Assembly: GCA_009937445.1 (NCBI GenBank)
Contig: JAACFM010000001.1
Location: 55,455-119,454, forward strand
Direction of reading: 5' to 3'
Source of the DNA: Gammaproteobacteria bacterium
GTDB taxonomy: Bacteria; Pseudomonadota; Gammaproteobacteria; Steroidobacterales; Woeseiaceae
Length of the DNA stretch: 64,000 nt
The notes under the pieces are model-generated. The model made no database searches and was not told where the DNA came from. It was given only the letters and a program-made list of their open reading frames with translations. The translations under genes and the position numbers were made by a program. Shown in pieces: positions 16,776 to 25,533 of this stretch (positions are counted from its first letter, which is position 1; each line of letters opens with the position of its first letter).

Positions 16776-19700
16776 ATGAGTTCTGCAGCAAGTGATTTGC
16801 CAGGCGTTTCTGGCGAGACCCGCGAAGCGCCGCTTCGCTTCGTTACGGCAGCATCCTTGTTCGATGGTCATGATGCCGCTATTAACATAATGCGGCGCCT
16901 GATTCAGGCGCGCGGTGCTGAGGTGATCCACCTTGGCCACAACCGCAGCGTTGATGACGTGGTCCGGGCCGCGATACAGGAAGACGCGGACGGTATTGCC
17001 ATCAGTTCGTATCAGGGCGGTCACAACGAGTTTTTCCGATACATGATCGATCGCTTGCGAGAGGCCGGAGCCGGTCACATAAAAGTGTTTGGCGGCGGTG
17101 GTGGCACGATCACTCCTGAGGAAATCGTGGAATTGATGGCGTATGGGGTCGAACGCATCTATCACCCGCACGATGGCATGGAGCTGGGCCTCGCAGCGAT
17201 GATTGAAGATCTCATTGTGCGCACGGCTAAAGGACGGCGTCAGTCTGTAGCGCCAGCAACAGTCGAGTCCATGCAAACAACCGATATTGCGGCGACCATC
17301 TCCGCTCTGGAAGAGGGTGTCTTCAGTGATGCCCGGCTGTCCGCGCTGCGCAAGGAATGGCAATTACAGGCGCGACAAGTGCCGGTCATAGGAATCACCG
17401 GTACAGGCGGCGCGGGAAAGAGCAGCGTCACCGATGAAATTCTGAATCGCTGTCTGGCCAGCTTTCCCGATAAACGCATTGCGGTTCTCGCGGTCGATCC
17501 GACCCGGCGCAGAACTGGCGGAGCGTTGCTCGGTGATCGCATTCGGATGAACTCCCTGCGGTCCGAGCGTATCTACATGCGCTCGATCGCCACTCGACGG
17601 CAACACCTCGCGACCAGCGAAATGCTGAGCGACCACATACTTTTCCTCAAGTCGCTGGGATTCGATCTGGTTATCGTGGAGACCGCTGGCATTGGGCAGA
17701 GCGATAGCGAAATTGTCGATATGGTCGATTTTTCAGTCTATGTCATGACCAGTGAATACGGCGCCGCCAGCCAGCTTGAGAAGATCGACATGCTCGACTT
17801 CGCTGATCTGATTGTGTTGAACAAATACGATAAACGCGGCGCGGAGGATGCGCTGCGTGATATTCGCAAGCAGTGGAAACGCAACCATGTTGCCTTTGAT
17901 ATTGCTGACGATGACATTCCGGTTTATCCAACAATTGCGAGTCAGTTCAACGATCCGGGTGTGAGCTGGATGTTCAGCGAATTGTGCCGGCGGACTGTTG
18001 AAAAGATCGGGCTGGACGAGAGCAAATGGTCGCCGGATATTGATACGACTAATCGCGAACCGCGTTCGACAGCGACTATCCCGGGTGCTCGCATTCGCTA
18101 CCTCGCGGAAATAACGGAGCAAGGTCGTGCCGCGAATCGTGAGGTCGACACCCAGGCTGTGGTTGCGAGCCGCGCGCAGCACATTTATGAGGCATTGAAA
18201 CTCCTGGAGGATCCAAAGCTTCCGGGTGAACTGGAGTTGTACAAGGGTGACGACCTGGTTGAGGGTGAAGATCGCAGCCTGACAGTGTTACGCCGGCGAT
18301 ATCAGGAGTCGATTTCTGACTTGTCGTCGGAATCCATCCGACTGCTGCAGGAATGGCCGTCGCGGCGTGCGGCAGTGAAGACAGAGAAATTCAGCTATAC
18401 CGTCCGCGGCCGTGAGATAACCGGCGACAATTATCTCGAAAGCCTGAGTCATCAAAAGATCCCCAAAATCGCGGCGCCGGATTTCACTGACTGGGGCGAA
18501 TTGCTGACGTTTCTGTCAAAGGAAAATCTTCCTGGCGCTTATCCCTATACGGGTGGCGTTTATCCGTACCGACGTCACGGCGAGGATCCGACTCGGATGT
18601 TCGCTGGAGAAGGCACTCCCGAACGCACCAATCGCCGTTTTCACTACCTGTCACAAGGGCAGCCAGCAGCGCGACTCTCGACCGCGTTCGATTCAGTTAC
18701 CCTGTACGGCGAGGACCCACACGAGCGCCCGGACATCTACGGGAAAGTCGGTAACTCCGGTGTGTCGATTGCCACTGTCGACGACATGAAGAAGCTGTAC
18801 TCAGGATTCGACCTTTGCGATCCGAGCACATCAGTGTCCATGACCATCAACGGACCCGCGCCAATGATACTGGCGTTTTTCATGAATACGGCGATCGACC
18901 AGCAGGTAGAAAAGCATCTGCGAGAGTCCGGTGAATGGGCTGCCGCAGAGAAGAAAATAAACGCGCACTTCGAGACGCGCAAGCGACCGCTTTACGAAGG
19001 GGATTTGCCGGAGGGAAATGGCGGACTCGGGATTGCCTTGCTCGGCATATCAGGCGATAAATTGGTCGACGCCGATACTTACGCACGCATCAAGAAAGAC
19101 ACACTGTCGAAGGTCCGGGGTACGGTACAGGCAGACATTCTGAAAGAAGATCAGGCGCAAAATACCTGTATCTTCTCGACCGAATTCGCGATGAAGATGA
19201 TGGGTGATGTACAGCAGTATTTCATCGAGAATGATGTTCGAAATTATTATTCGATTTCCATCAGCGGATACCATATTGCAGAGGCGGGAGCGAACCCGAT
19301 CAGCCAGTTGGCCTTTACGTTGTCCAACGGCTTTACCATCGTCGAGTATTATCTCGCGCGTGGAATGGATATTGATGATTTCGCGCCTAACTTAAGTTTC
19401 TTCTTCTCCAATGGGATGGACCCGGAATACAGCGTTATTGGCCGAGTAGCGCGGCGCATATGGGCACGCGCCATGCGTGAACGATATGGCGCCAGCGCTC
19501 GTTCGCAGATGCTCAAATATCATGTGCAAACCTCAGGGCGCAGCTTGCACGCACAGGAAATCAGCTTCAATGACATTCGCACGACGTTGCAGGCCTTGTA
19601 TGCGCTATTTGACAACTGCAACAGTCTGCACACGAATGCGTTTGACGAGGCAGTGACGACACCAACGGAACAGTCGGTGCGTCGAGCTGTTGCTATTCAG

Positions 19701-20219
19701 CTCATTATTTCCCGCGAGCTGGGCTTGAATTTCTGCGAGAATCCGTGGCAAGGGTCTTTCATCATCAAGGAGATGACCGACCTGGTCGAAGAGGCTGTCT
19801 ATCAGGAGTTTGAGAGAATATCCGAGCGCGGCGGAGTTTTAGGAGCGATGGACACGATGTACCAGCGCGGCAAAATTCAGGAAGAAAGCCTTTTCTATGA
19901 AGGCAAGAAGCACGACGGTTCGTTGCCGCTTATTGGCGTAAATACTTTCTTGCCAAAGGAAGGGCAGGAAGACGAAGTGCATGACCTCGAGTTGATTCGC
20001 TCAACAGAAGCCGAAAAACAGGATCAAATTCGTCATTTACGAGAATTCCAGTCGACTCACGCTGATGACAGCAGCCTCGCGTTGCGACGCCTGCAGGACA
20101 AGGCACGCGAGCGCAGCAATGTATTTGCCGAGTTAATGGAAACAGTCAAGACCAGCTCGCTCAGCCAGATATCTGGCGCATTGTATGACGTTGGTGGTGA
20201 ATACCGGCGCAACATGTAG
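16776..20219 (+). CDS. icmF: Fused isobutyryl-CoA mutase with G-protein chaperone (IcmF)
   Basis: This 1147-residue single-chain mutase has the IcmF domain order. The cobalamin-binding domain carries D30-G-H32-D. Then comes a MeaB/ArgK-like GTPase with the P-loop GTGGAGKSS at about 208-216 and the [15 protein letters not shown] block, followed by the large mutase domain with [12 protein letters not shown] at about 590 and [11 protein letters not shown] at about 830. It interconverts isobutyryl-CoA and n-butyryl-CoA with adenosylcobalamin. IcmF enzymes are also known to act on isovaleryl-CoA/pivalyl-CoA. Downstream genes for a crotonase, an acyl-CoA dehydrogenase and a 3-hydroxyisobutyrate dehydrogenase-like enzyme fit branched-chain use. 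Control by the divergent TetR is likely. Confidence 0.95.
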   Translation: MSSAASDLPGVSGETREAPLRFVTAASLFDGHDAAINIMRRLIQARGAEVIHLGHNRSVDDVVRAAIQEDADGIAISSYQGGHNEFFRYMIDRLREAGAGHIKVFGGGGGTITPEEIVELMAYGVERIYHPHDGMELGLAAMIEDLIVRTAKGRRQSVAPATVESMQTTDIAATISALEEGVFSDARLSALRKEWQLQARQVPVIGITGTGGAGKSSVTDEILNRCLASFPDKRIAVLAVDPTRRRTGGALLGDRIRMNSLRSERIYMRSIATRRQHLATSEMLSDHILFLKSLGFDLVIVETAGIGQSDSEIVDMVDFSVYVMTSEYGAASQLEKIDMLDFADLIVLNKYDKRGAEDALRDIRKQWKRNHVAFDIADDDIPVYPTIASQFNDPGVSWMFSELCRRTVEKIGLDESKWSPDIDTTNREPRSTATIPGARIRYLAEITEQGRAANREVDTQAVVASRAQHIYEALKLLEDPKLPGELELYKGDDLVEGEDRSLTVLRRRYQESISDLSSESIRLLQEWPSRRAAVKTEKFSYTVRGREITGDNYLESLSHQKIPKIAAPDFTDWGELLTFLSKENLPGAYPYTGGVYPYRRHGEDPTRMFAGEGTPERTNRRFHYLSQGQPAARLSTAFDSVTLYGEDPHERPDIYGKVGNSGVSIATVDDMKKLYSGFDLCDPSTSVSMTINGPAPMILAFFMNTAIDQQVEKHLRESGEWAAAEKKINAHFETRKRPLYEGDLPEGNGGLGIALLGISGDKLVDADTYARIKKDTLSKVRGTVQADILKEDQAQNTCIFSTEFAMKMMGDVQQYFIENDVRNYYSISISGYHIAEAGANPISQLAFTLSNGFTIVEYYLARGMDIDDFAPNLSFFFSNGMDPEYSVIGRVARRIWARAMRERYGASARSQMLKYHVQTSGRSLHAQEISFNDIRTTLQALYALFDNCNSLHTNAFDEAVTTPTEQSVRRAVAIQLIISRELGLNFCENPWQGSFIIKEMTDLVEEAVYQEFERISERGGVLGAMDTMYQRGKIQEESLFYEGKKHDGSLPLIGVNTFLPKEGQEDEVHDLELIRSTEAEKQDQIRHLREFQSTHADDSSLALRRLQDKARERSNVFAELMETVKTSSLSQISGALYDVGGEYRRNM

Positions 20220-20242
20220 AACAGCTTTTAAGGAGCTAATGG

Positions 20243-21019
20243 ATGGCAGATACAGTTATTTACGATCGGCACGGTGCAGTTGCCGTTATTTCGATGAACC
20301 GGCCGGACTCTCTGAACGGATTTACCACAGAGTTGTGTGCAGATTTATTGCTTGCATTCGAGGAAGCGCAGCGCGACGACTCGGTTCGGACGATCGTATT
20401 CACGGGCGAAGGGCGAGCATTCAGTGCTGGCGCAGATCTCAAGCAGGGCTTTGTTGGTGATCGGACAACCCAGGGAAAACTGTTATTCGAATACGCTCCG
20501 GTACTGATGGCAATAGCCGACATTCCGAAGCCCGTGATTGCTGCCGTTCCTGGCTTCGCCGCCGGTATCGGTATGTCATTCGCATTACACAGCGACCTGC
20601 TCGTAATGGCGGAAGAGTCATTCCTGCTGTCGCCGTTTACCACGATTTCACTGCTTCCAGACGGTGGCGCCAATTGGCTTCTGGTCAGGCAACTCGGCTA
20701 TCACCGCGCTTTTCAACTTAGTATTGAATCCGAGCGCGTCAGCGCAGAGCGATGTCTTGAGTTGGGTATCGCAAACAAAGTTGTTCCGTCCGCTACGCTG
20801 CGCGAAGCCGCTATTGCCTGGGGTGAAGAACTCAGCCATCGCGCACCGCTCTCTGTGGCTGCAACAAAGAAAGTCATGCGCCATGCGATGGACGGCGACT
20901 GGTTTGATTGCTTTACGATGGAGGCGCAGGAACAGGGGCTGTTAGCAAAGTCGGAAGATGCTAAAGAAGGTATCGCGGCTTTTCTTGAAAAACGTAAACC
21001 AGAATTCACTGGCAAATAA
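20243..21019 (+). CDS. Enoyl-CoA hydratase/isomerase family protein
   Basis: This 258-residue crotonase has the oxyanion segment GEGRAFSAGADLKQG and the block AAVPGFAAGIGMSFALHSDL. The segment STFTTISLLPDGGANW-like (here SPFTTISLLPDGGANW) has Asp where PaaG/PaaB-type isomerases place their catalytic Asp, so an isomerase or hydratase of the PaaG subgroup is likely. It ends with the family-typical LEKRKPEFTGK. It starts 23 bases after icmF with an AAGGAG site and is followed by an acyl-CoA dehydrogenase after 18 bases. Confidence 0.87.
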   Translation: MADTVIYDRHGAVAVISMNRPDSLNGFTTELCADLLLAFEEAQRDDSVRTIVFTGEGRAFSAGADLKQGFVGDRTTQGKLLFEYAPVLMAIADIPKPVIAAVPGFAAGIGMSFALHSDLLVMAEESFLLSPFTTISLLPDGGANWLLVRQLGYHRAFQLSIESERVSAERCLELGIANKVVPSATLREAAIAWGEELSHRAPLSVAATKKVMRHAMDGDWFDCFTMEAQEQGLLAKSEDAKEGIAAFLEKRKPEFTGK

Positions 21020-21037
21020 ATACAAAAAGAGACAGAG

Positions 21038-22210
21038 ATGGAGCGAAATATTTTCGATGATGAACACGAGATGTTCCGTGATGCAGCGCGGAGCTTTTAC
21101 AAGCATGAAGTTCTTCCGCAGGGTGAGCGCTGGCGCGAGCAGGGTATTGTAGATCGAGATGCCTATTTAAAGGCGGGCGAACAGGGGATGCTCCTGATGT
21201 GGGCCGACGAAAAATACGGCGGTGCTGGCGTGCACGATTTTCGCTACGAACAAATACTCATTGAGGAGATTGCAAAGTACGGCGAACCAGGTTTTTTTAT
21301 GACCTTGCACAGCCGACTGGTCGGGCCCTACATCGGAGAGCTTGGCAGCGAAGAACAGAAACAACGCTGGTTGCCAAAATGCATTTCCGGCGAATACATT
21401 CTTGCAGTCGCAATCACAGAGGCCGGCGCCGGCAGCGACGTGTCAGGGGTTCGCACCAAAGCGGAAGACAAGGGTGACCACTATCTATTGAACGGTTCCA
21501 AGACCTTCATCTCCAACGGTATTCTTGCTGATCTGGTTATTGTTGTTGCACGTACCGACAGCAGCCGCCACGGCCTTAGCTTATTCGTCGTTGAACGCGG
21601 TATGGACGGTTTTGAACGCGGTGAGAATCTGAAGAAGATGGGATTGAAAAGCCAGGATACCGCTGAGCTCTTTTTCAACAACGTCAAAGTCCCCAAAGAA
21701 AATCTTTTGGGTGAGTGGAATCGCGGCTTCTACCAGTTAATGCATTTTCTGGCCGAAGAGCGTCTTCTCGGGGCCTGCCAGTATCTTGCCAATGCGGAAG
21801 CCGCGTTTGATGCAACAATGGAATACACACAGGATCGCAAGGCTTTCGGTCAGGCCATCGCTGATTTTCAGAATACACGTTTCAAGCTTGCCGATATGCG
21901 CACAAAAATGGATGTCGCACAGGCGTTTGTTGATCGCTGCGTTATGGACCATAACGAGCAAAAGTTGAGTGCCGAAGATGCGGCGAAGGCCAAATTATTC
22001 TGCAGCGAACTTGAAGCGAGCGTAACGGATGAGTGCGTACAGTTGCACGGCGGTAATGGCTACATGGATGAGTATCCCGTGAGTCGGATGTACGCCAATG
22101 CGAGGATCTCTCGTATCTACGCAGGCACATCGGAAATCATGCGGGAAATCATCGCTCGTTCGCTGGGCCTCGATCCACGTAAGAAAGACAAATCAAACAA
22201 GGCGGCCTGA
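21038..22210 (+). CDS. Acyl-CoA dehydrogenase
   Basis: This 390-residue flavoprotein has the two family signatures ([18 protein letters not shown] and QLHGGNGYMDEYPVSRMY). The catalytic Glu is in YAGTSEIMREIIARSL, the position used by short/medium/long-chain enzymes rather than the isovaleryl type. It resembles long-chain acyl-CoA dehydrogenases. It creates the trans-2 double bond and reduces ETF. The gene sits between the crotonase and a 3-hydroxyisobutyrate dehydrogenase-like gene, only two bases before the latter, which suggests a shared transcript. The natural substrate is unclear. Confidence 0.92.
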   Translation: MERNIFDDEHEMFRDAARSFYKHEVLPQGERWREQGIVDRDAYLKAGEQGMLLMWADEKYGGAGVHDFRYEQILIEEIAKYGEPGFFMTLHSRLVGPYIGELGSEEQKQRWLPKCISGEYILAVAITEAGAGSDVSGVRTKAEDKGDHYLLNGSKTFISNGILADLVIVVARTDSSRHGLSLFVVERGMDGFERGENLKKMGLKSQDTAELFFNNVKVPKENLLGEWNRGFYQLMHFLAEERLLGACQYLANAEAAFDATMEYTQDRKAFGQAIADFQNTRFKLADMRTKMDVAQAFVDRCVMDHNEQKLSAEDAAKAKLFCSELEASVTDECVQLHGGNGYMDEYPVSRMYANARISRIYAGTSEIMREIIARSLGLDPRKKDKSNKAA

Positions 22211-22212
22211 CG

Positions 22213-23073
22213 ATGCGCGTAGCTTTCATAGGGCTTGGTGTCATGGGTTTTCCCATGGCTGGCTATCTCGCGCGTAACGGTCACGACGTCACCGTGTATA
22301 ACCGAACCGCAGCGAAGGCGGAAGACTGGTGCCACAATTACGGGGGGCGCAGCGCCGCAACGCCAGGTGATGCTGCCCGAGATGCAGAGATCGTGTTTTC
22401 CTGTGTCGGTAATGACAACGATGTTCGCGAAGTATTGCTTGGCGACGAGGGCGTACTGGCGTCAATCGCAAGCGGCTCAATCATCGTCGATCACACAACG
22501 GCGTCAGCAACGGTCGCTCGCGAGGTCAGCGCACTGGCCAGCGCAAAATCAGTTGGTTTTCTTGATGCGCCGGTATCGGGTGGACAGGCGGGTGCTGAGA
22601 ACGGCCAGTTGACGGTTATGGTGGGTGGAACGGCGGATGATTTTGCGCGCGCTTCGCCGGTCATTGACTGCTATGCAAAAGCGATTACCCATATCGGTCC
22701 GGTCGGATCGGGGCAGTTGGCCAAAATGGTGAATCAAATCTGCATTGCCGGCGTTGTCCAGGGCTTGGCAGAAGGTCTTCACTTTGCGAAGCAAGCCGGC
22801 CTCGATCCGGCGGTGGTTATTGAGTCAATTTCAAAAGGTGCAGCGCAGTCCTGGCAGATGGAAAACCGCTGGCAGACAATGGTCAACGATGAATTCGATT
22901 TTGGCTTCGCCGTTGACTGGATGCGAAAGGACCTGGCAATAGCGCTCGATGAGGCCGCAGCAAATGGCGCGACTCTAGAGCTGACCAAATTGGTCGATCA
23001 GTTTTATTCCGAGGTCCAGGATCTCGGTGGAAAGCGCTGGGATACTTCCAGCCTGATCGCGCGGTTGACCTGA
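22213..23073 (+). CDS. 3-hydroxyisobutyrate dehydrogenase-like NAD(P)-dependent oxidoreductase
   Basis: This 286-residue beta-hydroxyacid dehydrogenase has GLGVMGFPMA at the N-terminus, the substrate loop DAPVSGGQAGAENG and the catalytic Lys in KMVNQICIAG. These fit 3-hydroxyisobutyrate dehydrogenase, tartronate semialdehyde reductase or the GLYR1 subgroup. Location behind IcmF and an acyl-CoA dehydrogenase favours a role in valine or isobutyrate metabolism. ATG 22213 follows the upstream stop by two bases. No hydrolase for 3-hydroxyisobutyryl-CoA was identified nearby, so the link is incomplete. Confidence 0.88.
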   Translation: MRVAFIGLGVMGFPMAGYLARNGHDVTVYNRTAAKAEDWCHNYGGRSAATPGDAARDAEIVFSCVGNDNDVREVLLGDEGVLASIASGSIIVDHTTASATVAREVSALASAKSVGFLDAPVSGGQAGAENGQLTVMVGGTADDFARASPVIDCYAKAITHIGPVGSGQLAKMVNQICIAGVVQGLAEGLHFAKQAGLDPAVVIESISKGAAQSWQMENRWQTMVNDEFDFGFAVDWMRKDLAIALDEAAANGATLELTKLVDQFYSEVQDLGGKRWDTSSLIARLT

Positions 23074-23089
23074 AGAGAGGTTGTGACAC

Positions 23090-23335
23090 ATGCAAGTAGC
23101 TGTTGATATTAGTCTCTATCCCTTGGATGAGGATTTCATACCACCCATCAAGAGCGTCATTGAGCGGCTTGGCCAGCACCCTGGCATTGAGATCGAATAC
23201 AACCGGATGAGCACTCAGCTTCGGGGTGAATTCGATGTGGTCATGCCGGTGCTGACAAAGGAAATTCGCACAACGTTTGAAGACCTGCCCAAGGCGGTAT
23301 TCGCGATCAAGATCTTGAATAATCCTGTCAATTGA
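23090..23335 (+). CDS. YkoF/thiamine-binding-like protein
   Basis: This 81-residue ferredoxin-like (MTH1187/YkoF) protein begins MQVAVDISLYPL and has the family sequence HPGIEIEYNRMSTQLRGEFD. The family binds thiamine or its pyrimidine moiety (HMP) and is often linked to thiamine uptake. The stop overlaps the TTG start of the next gene, a PnuC-type transporter, and a kinase follows, which supports a thiamine role. It is probably cytoplasmic, as no signal peptide is present. Family assignment rests on sequence pattern and context. Confidence 0.75.
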   Translation: MQVAVDISLYPLDEDFIPPIKSVIERLGQHPGIEIEYNRMSTQLRGEFDVVMPVLTKEIRTTFEDLPKAVFAIKILNNPVN

Positions 23336-23955
23336 CCGTACTGTCGCAAGTCATCGAGCAGGCTCGGGCGCAATCGGTTCCTGAGCTTATTGCGGTAATT
23401 GCAGCGATCGCGTATCTCGGTTTCGCCATTCGTCAGCAGATTATTTGCTGGTTTTTTGCCGCGATCAGCACGTCTATCTATATATGGCTGTTCATCGAGG
23501 CCAGGCTCTATATGGAGTCGGTGCTGAACCTGTTTTACCTCCTTATGGCGGGATACGGGTGGTGGGTCTGGAGCGGTGGACGCGATGATGGCGATGGCAG
23601 GCCGGTCGTGATCTGGGCATGGAGAAGACATTTGACGGCTAGCGTCGTTGTTGTTTTTCTCAGCGCGCTAAGTGGCTGGACGCTCAGCGTCTACAGCGAT
23701 GCAGCCTATCCGTACATTGACTCGATGACGACCTGGTTTGCTATCTGGGCAACGTTTCTCGTGGCCAGGAAGGTGCTCGAAAACTGGTGGTACTGGCTAC
23801 TGATCGACCTTGCGTCGATATTCATCTATTGGACACGAGACCTGCAGTTGACCGCATTGCTATTCGTTATTTACGTCATCATGATTCCGTTCGGACTCAT
23901 CAGCTGGAGGAATTCAATGCGCGAACACGGTGACAACAAGTTATCGATGCAATGA
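23332..23955 (+). CDS. PnuC-family vitamin transporter (thiamine type suspected)
   Basis: This 207-residue membrane protein has about seven hydrophobic segments and the family's aromatic-rich helices (NLFYLLMAGYGWWVW and WWYWLLIDLASIFIYW). PnuC members move nicotinamide riboside, PnuT members thiamine and PnuX members riboflavin by facilitated diffusion coupled to intracellular phosphorylation. The start is TTG 23332 inside the overlapping TTGA. It is coupled at both ends: the upstream gene looks like a thiamine-binding YkoF protein and the downstream gene is a choline/thiamine-kinase-like phosphotransferase. This favours PnuT over nicotinamide riboside. No TPP riboswitch was seen in the short upstream gap. 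Confidence 0.85.
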   Translation: MTVLSQVIEQARAQSVPELIAVIAAIAYLGFAIRQQIICWFFAAISTSIYIWLFIEARLYMESVLNLFYLLMAGYGWWVWSGGRDDGDGRPVVIWAWRRHLTASVVVVFLSALSGWTLSVYSDAAYPYIDSMTTWFAIWATFLVARKVLENWWYWLLIDLASIFIYWTRDLQLTALLFVIYVIMIPFGLISWRNSMREHGDNKLSMQ

Positions 23956-24758
23956 CAGCGCTTCCGGACGATGTTCTCGCCACCATCCCGGGCTGGGAAG
24001 GTGCGACCTGTACTGAACTGACGGGCGGCCTGACAAATAAATCCTGGCGGGTCGTGCAGGGCGAACGTGCGGGCGTTCTAAAGGTCGATAAAAGCCCGCG
24101 TCAGTTGCCATTCAATACTCGTTACGATGAAGCCAGTGTGCAAAAGGCGGCGGCCAAAGCCGGTCTCGCGCCAAACGTCATTCTGGCCAACGACGGGTTT
24201 TATTTGACCGAGTTTGTAGAGGGCTCTGTCTGGGAGCGAGCTTGCCTGGAAGAGGAGGGCAATCTCGCGCGGCTCGCCACCGCACTGAAGAGGATGCACT
24301 CACTGCCCCTGACGGGCCGCTCATTCGATGCAACCATCGCGGCAAAACGCTATGTCGAAAAAATTACTGTTCTGGATTCGCACATCATAGAACGATGTAC
24401 TGCGATAATTTCCAACATGCGCCTGCCGCACAATCTGTGCTGTTGTCACAATGATATTGTTGTCCAAAATATCATTACCACACCCGCTTTGATGTTCCTG
24501 GATTGGGAGTACGCTTGCGACAATGATCCATTTTTTGATCTTGCAACAGTTGTTGAGCACCATGAGCTCAGCGAGTCGCAGGCAGCGGTATTGCTGGATA
24601 CCTATTTTGACGGTGATGGATTGCGCTGGCGACGGAGCATGGAAAAGTACCGCATGCTCTATCTTGCACTGCTTTGTTTGTGGATGGCTTCACAGCCGGA
24701 GATCGACGGTGCGGAACTCGATAAGGTTGTAGAGCGACTCGCTACCAGCTGTTTCTGA
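23952..24758 (+). CDS. Choline/thiamine kinase-like phosphotransferase
   Basis: This 268-residue APH-fold kinase has the catalytic loop CCHNDIVVQNII and the metal-binding LDWEYACDNDPFFDLA. Those motifs are shared by choline kinases, thiamine kinase (ThiK/YcfN) and aminoglycoside phosphotransferases. The ATG overlaps the transporter stop (ATGA), so synthesis is probably coupled. A PnuT-type transporter needs a trapping kinase, so thiamine kinase is the most economical reading. Choline kinase is the alternative. The 3' end overlaps the convergent gloB gene by 17 bases. Confidence 0.85.
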   Translation: MTALPDDVLATIPGWEGATCTELTGGLTNKSWRVVQGERAGVLKVDKSPRQLPFNTRYDEASVQKAAAKAGLAPNVILANDGFYLTEFVEGSVWERACLEEEGNLARLATALKRMHSLPLTGRSFDATIAAKRYVEKITVLDSHIIERCTAIISNMRLPHNLCCCHNDIVVQNIITTPALMFLDWEYACDNDPFFDLATVVEHHELSESQAAVLLDTYFDGDGLRWRRSMEKYRMLYLALLCLWMASQPEIDGAELDKVVERLATSCF

Positions 24759-25533
24759 GTTCCCGCAGTTTTAAAAAGACGGCGCGCGCGTCGGGGCGGT
24801 CACCCATCTCGGGGAAATCCTCAAGCAGTTTTTCGAGGACTGATGAATTCTGTAATCGAAAGAACGTATTGATTTCTTTTTCCTGGCCCAGCGTCGTGAC
24901 CAGCGCATTTTCAGGATCCTGGTCCTTGTAGTCGCGAATCATTTTTGCCGCGGCTGTGTTGTCGGGTTCCCGGTCCAGTGTAAATGCGAGATTGTTGAGC
25001 AGGTAGTCATGCCCCGGATAGATACGAGTGTCGTCACCAAGGATTTCGAGTTGTCGTTCGAAGGTTTCGAAAAGTTCGTCGGGATGACCGCCGTTGTGGC
25101 AGTTGCCGGCTCCGGCGTTAAATAACGTGTCGCCGCTGAATAAGCCGGGTTGGTCGGTACGGGACAAAAGGCAAATGTGACTCATGGTATGGCCGGGCGT
25201 GTCGAGGCACTCAAGCTCGACGGTGTTGCCGACCTTTATGACGTCGCCGGCGCCAACGCCTCGATCCATATTCGGAATTCGGCCTTGCGCATTACTGTGC
25301 GCAATGACTTTTGCACCCGTGGCACTGACGACGCCCTTGTTGCCGCCTGTATGATCACCGTGTTCGTGTGTATTCAGGATTTGCGAAATCGTCCAGCCGC
25401 GCTCAGCGGCGACCGCAAGACATTTTTTGTAGTCGAGCGGGTCGATAGCAAGAGCATCACCGGTCTCGGGACAGGCGATAAGGTAATTGAAATTTCGATA
25501 AGCGTTACCTGTCCAAACCTGTTCAACGATCAT
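24742..25533 (-). CDS. gloB: Hydroxyacylglutathione hydrolase (glyoxalase II)
   Basis: This 263-residue metallo-beta-lactamase-fold protein has the metal motif THEHGDHTGGNKG. Further metal ligands are His in DTPGHTMSHICL, Asp in LFSGDTLFNAGAG and His in IYPGHDYLLNN. The length and C-terminal helical half (NTFFRLQ region) match GloB, which hydrolyses S-lactoylglutathione to lactate and glutathione. It is translated after the exported amidohydrolase with an ATGA overlap, an unusual pairing. GloB specificity is by family pattern. Confidence 0.92.
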   Translation of the reverse strand: MIVEQVWTGNAYRNFNYLIACPETGDALAIDPLDYKKCLAVAAERGWTISQILNTHEHGDHTGGNKGVVSATGAKVIAHSNAQGRIPNMDRGVGAGDVIKVGNTVELECLDTPGHTMSHICLLSRTDQPGLFSGDTLFNAGAGNCHNGGHPDELFETFERQLEILGDDTRIYPGHDYLLNNLAFTLDREPDNTAAAKMIRDYKDQDPENALVTTLGQEKEINTFFRLQNSSVLEKLLEDFPEMGDRPDARAVFLKLRELRNSW

